DNA of 64,000 bases from Pseudidiomarina piscicola. Lineage in GTDB: Bacteria > Pseudomonadota > Gammaproteobacteria > Enterobacterales > Alteromonadaceae. Position numbers and translations under genes: made by a program. The notes beneath the pieces were generated by a model, which was not told the DNA's origin, searched no databases, and saw only the letters and a program-made list of their open reading frames with translations. Position 1 is the first letter of the stretch; every line of letters starts with the position of its first letter. This document shows positions 62,288 through 64,000 of the stretch, in pieces. Where the stretch lies: positions 62,001 through 126,000 of the forward strand of contig NZ_CADCXY010000003.1 of NCBI RefSeq assembly GCF_902806985.1, given 5' to 3'.

Positions 62288-63019
62288 CGGTTGGTCGAGG
62301 TGACGAACCTGTACTTCGCCGACAAACCGATAGCCTTCACCGTGAATCGTGGTAATCAAATTCGGTGACTGACTATCTGCTTCAAAATGACGACGAATAC
62401 GACGAATCGCAACATCAACGGTGCGGTCATTCGGGCGTAGGTCACGGTCGAGCATTTTTTTCACTAAGGTTTCGCGATCGAGGATCTTACCTGGATTAGT
62501 TAAGAACAATTCCATTGCACGATATTCACTTTTCGGTAAGCGGAACATCTTACCATCAGGTGAAAACAGGCAACGGCTGTCACTTTCAAGGCGCCAGTCG
62601 TTAAATTCATAAACGATACTGTCGTGGCCAATCGCTTTCTGTTGATTCTTAATCGCTTCAATGCGGCGATAAAGGTTGCGCACACGCATCAACAGCTCTT
62701 TCGGGTTGTAAGGCTTAATGATGTAATCGTCCGCACCTAGTTCAAGCGCTAACAGGCGATCATCTTCAGCATCACGACCGGTTAGAAAGACTAAGCCCAC
62801 ATTTTCGTTTTCACGAAAGTTCTCGGCCAGTTCAATACCGCTTTTGCCCGGCAGGTTCACATCCATAATCACCAAGTCGACTTGTTGACGTGCCATGATG
62901 CGTTGCATTTGCATACCATCGGCAGCATCGTAGACATCGTAACCCTCTTCTTGAAATAACCGAGTCAGGGTATTTCGAGTGACGACTTCATCTTCTACGA
63001 TTAATAATCTTGCGCTCAT
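62264..63019 (-). CDS. arcA: ArcA-type response regulator
   Basis: It has 251 residues with a receiver domain (phospho-Asp53, VIMDVNLPGKSG; also E9-D10 and K104-like in IIKPYNPKEL) and an OmpR-type winged helix (DRTVDVAIRRIRRHFE, IHGEGYRFVGEV). The resemblance to ArcA extends through VEDEVVTRNTLTRLFQEEGY and LTGRDAEDDRLLALELGADD. ArcA controls respiratory and TCA genes under low oxygen. The start at 63019 is chosen because homologues begin at the receiver beta-1 strand. Confidence 0.9.
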   Translation of the reverse strand: MSARLLIVEDEVVTRNTLTRLFQEEGYDVYDAADGMQMQRIMARQQVDLVIMDVNLPGKSGIELAENFRENENVGLVFLTGRDAEDDRLLALELGADDYIIKPYNPKELLMRVRNLYRRIEAIKNQQKAIGHDSIVYEFNDWRLESDSRCLFSPDGKMFRLPKSEYRAMELFLTNPGKILDRETLVKKMLDRDLRPNDRTVDVAIRRIRRHFEADSQSPNLITTIHGEGYRFVGEVQVRHLDQPSLNSPSL

Positions 63020-63134
63020 ATTGATAGATCCGTTCATCGTTAACATTTGTTGAAATCTGGTGTAGTTGCAATTGTAGCACGAGATTCTAATTAGTGCGTA
63101 GGTTTCCTGCAACAGTTCTATACAGCTTTTTACA

Positions 63135-64000
63135 TTAGGCGACGATGGTGATCACAAACTCGGTGTAACGACCTGCTTTTGAGTTCACTTCGATGCTGCC
63201 GCTAAGTGCTTGAGTGACTAGGTTATAGACCAAGTGTAGCCCAAGCCCGGTAGAGCCCTGTCGGCGTCGCTGTGTTACAAAAGGCTCGAAAACACGCCGG
63301 CCAAGCTCTTCTGGGATACCGCTGCCATTGTCTCGATAAATAAGTTTGACGTGATGGGTATCAATTCGTTCCACGGTCAGTGTAATTTGACCGCGGGCAC
63401 GTTCGACAAAACCATGTTCGATTGAATTCTGTAATAGCTGTGATAACACATGTTGCAGCGGCCCTGATCGGCAACTTATGTGTAAATCGTGCGGACACTC
63501 AAGACGAATATCGATAGCCGCCAGTTCCGGCATTTTGGCGGTGACAGTGTCGATAGCTGTTTGACAGAAGTCGTAGATGCGGATATCGCGCGGGTCTTCC
63601 GCAAACTGGTCCATGGCTAACTGACGAAATTGATTAATCAACTCAGCAGTGCGCTCGATATTACGCTGGATCAGACCTAAATTATCGCTACTTGCTTCCA
63701 TGAAACGCTCAAAGTCAGACCGACTCATGGTGTTGTTATCGAATTTCTGCTGCATGAATTCAAGCTTGTCTTGCAGAATCGATGTAGACGTCAGAACGAG
63801 CCCTACGGGCGTGTTAATTTCATGTGCCACCCCAGCAATCAAGTCACCTAATGAGGACATTTTTTCGGTTTCTATCATTTGTCGCTGAAATTGATGCAGT
63901 TTTTCGAGGGTATTCATCAATTCAGCGTTGGCCTCGCGCAGGGCATTCGTGCGCTGCTGTACTTGGCGCTCAAGTTCAGCGTTCAAATCGTTGGCTTGGC
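63135..64000 (-). CDS. Sensor histidine kinase, C-terminal part (cut by right edge)
   Basis: The frame is open to the window end, so the N-terminus is outside. About 289 residues are visible: a coiled coil (ERQVQQRTNALREANAELMN), the HisKA-like phospho-His in LIAGVAHEINTPVGLVLTST, and the HATPase domain with N box LLQNSIEHGF, G1 DNGSGIPEEL and G2 STGLGLHLVYNL. No receiver or Hpt follows. It is 115 bp upstream of arcA on the same strand, so it may signal to ArcA or to an outside regulator. Confidence 0.9.
   Translation of the reverse strand, partial: QANDLNAELERQVQQRTNALREANAELMNTLEKLHQFQRQMIETEKMSSLGDLIAGVAHEINTPVGLVLTSTSILQDKLEFMQQKFDNNTMSRSDFERFMEASSDNLGLIQRNIERTAELINQFRQLAMDQFAEDPRDIRIYDFCQTAIDTVTAKMPELAAIDIRLECPHDLHISCRSGPLQHVLSQLLQNSIEHGFVERARGQITLTVERIDTHHVKLIYRDNGSGIPEELGRRVFEPFVTQRRRQGSTGLGLHLVYNLVTQALSGSIEVNSKAGRYTEFVITIVA

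Overview
This 64 kb window comes from a gammaproteobacterial chromosome. The gene content (AcnB, Mdh next to ArgR, IspB-L21-L27-ObgE, FolA, an ArcA-type regulator, a DUF3718 protein, a rhombosortase-like protease, moderate GC) fits a marine Alteromonadales-type bacterium, most likely the Idiomarina/Pseudidiomarina group. That placement is inferred from gene content and protein resemblance, not from a search.

Layout. 0-4.5 kb: the start of a lipoprotein gene leaving the left edge, a LysR regulator, a small exported protein overlapping it tail to tail, and acnB with a terminator. 4.6-43 kb: one nearly complete flagellar locus. Leftwards run flhDC, flgN, flgM and flgA. Rightwards run flgBCDEFGHIJ and then flgKL. 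Leftwards again runs fliF-G-H-I-J-K-L-M-N-O-P-Q-R (transcription order), with fliE divergent. Next come an unknown small gene, fliC, a PilZ/HD-GYP fusion, fliD-S-T, a FliK-like plus FlhB-C-domain pair, motAB, and flhB-flhA-flhF-(reduced flhG)-fliA. 43-64 kb: housekeeping and accessory genes, namely DUF4870, a DUF885 lipoprotein, a DyP peroxidase, argR/mdh, rhombosortase, ispB, rplU-rpmA-obgE, folA, a DUF3718 protein, an alpha/beta hydrolase with an ABC exporter, a FAD amine oxidase, a GNAT protein, ahcY with adenosine kinase, folE2, an Hpt protein, arcA, and a histidine kinase cut by the right edge.

How the flagellar genes fit together. FlhD4C2 is the only master regulator seen; there is no FlrABC/FleQ and no sigma-54 flagellar activator. 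FliA is opposed by FlgM. Six good sigma-28 promoters (a TAAAG- or TCAAG-type -35, exactly 11 nt, a CCGATA- or CGATA-containing -10) lie before flgM, flgK, fliC, the PilZ/HD-GYP gene, fliD and motA. These are the expected late genes plus one predicted c-di-GMP effector. There are no chemotaxis genes, FlgJ has no muramidase domain, and the motor looks proton-type.

The most unusual part is the end of the flh operon. FlhF carries a C-terminal extension of about 345 residues after its GTPase. The gene in the flhG position encodes only 158 residues: it keeps the N-terminal DQAxxLR motif, which is the FlhF-activating helix in known FlhG proteins, and a C-terminal stretch resembling the end of FlhG, but has no Walker A/MinD ATPase core. 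An enterobacterial-type FlhDC regulator together with a rebuilt FlhF/FlhG pair is the best candidate here for an undescribed variant system.

Two families of intergenic palindromic repeats are also present. One is built from TTCGTACGCT/TTCGCTGTT-like words, at five loci. The other is GC-rich and sits exactly at the stop codons of flhC and of the DUF885 gene.
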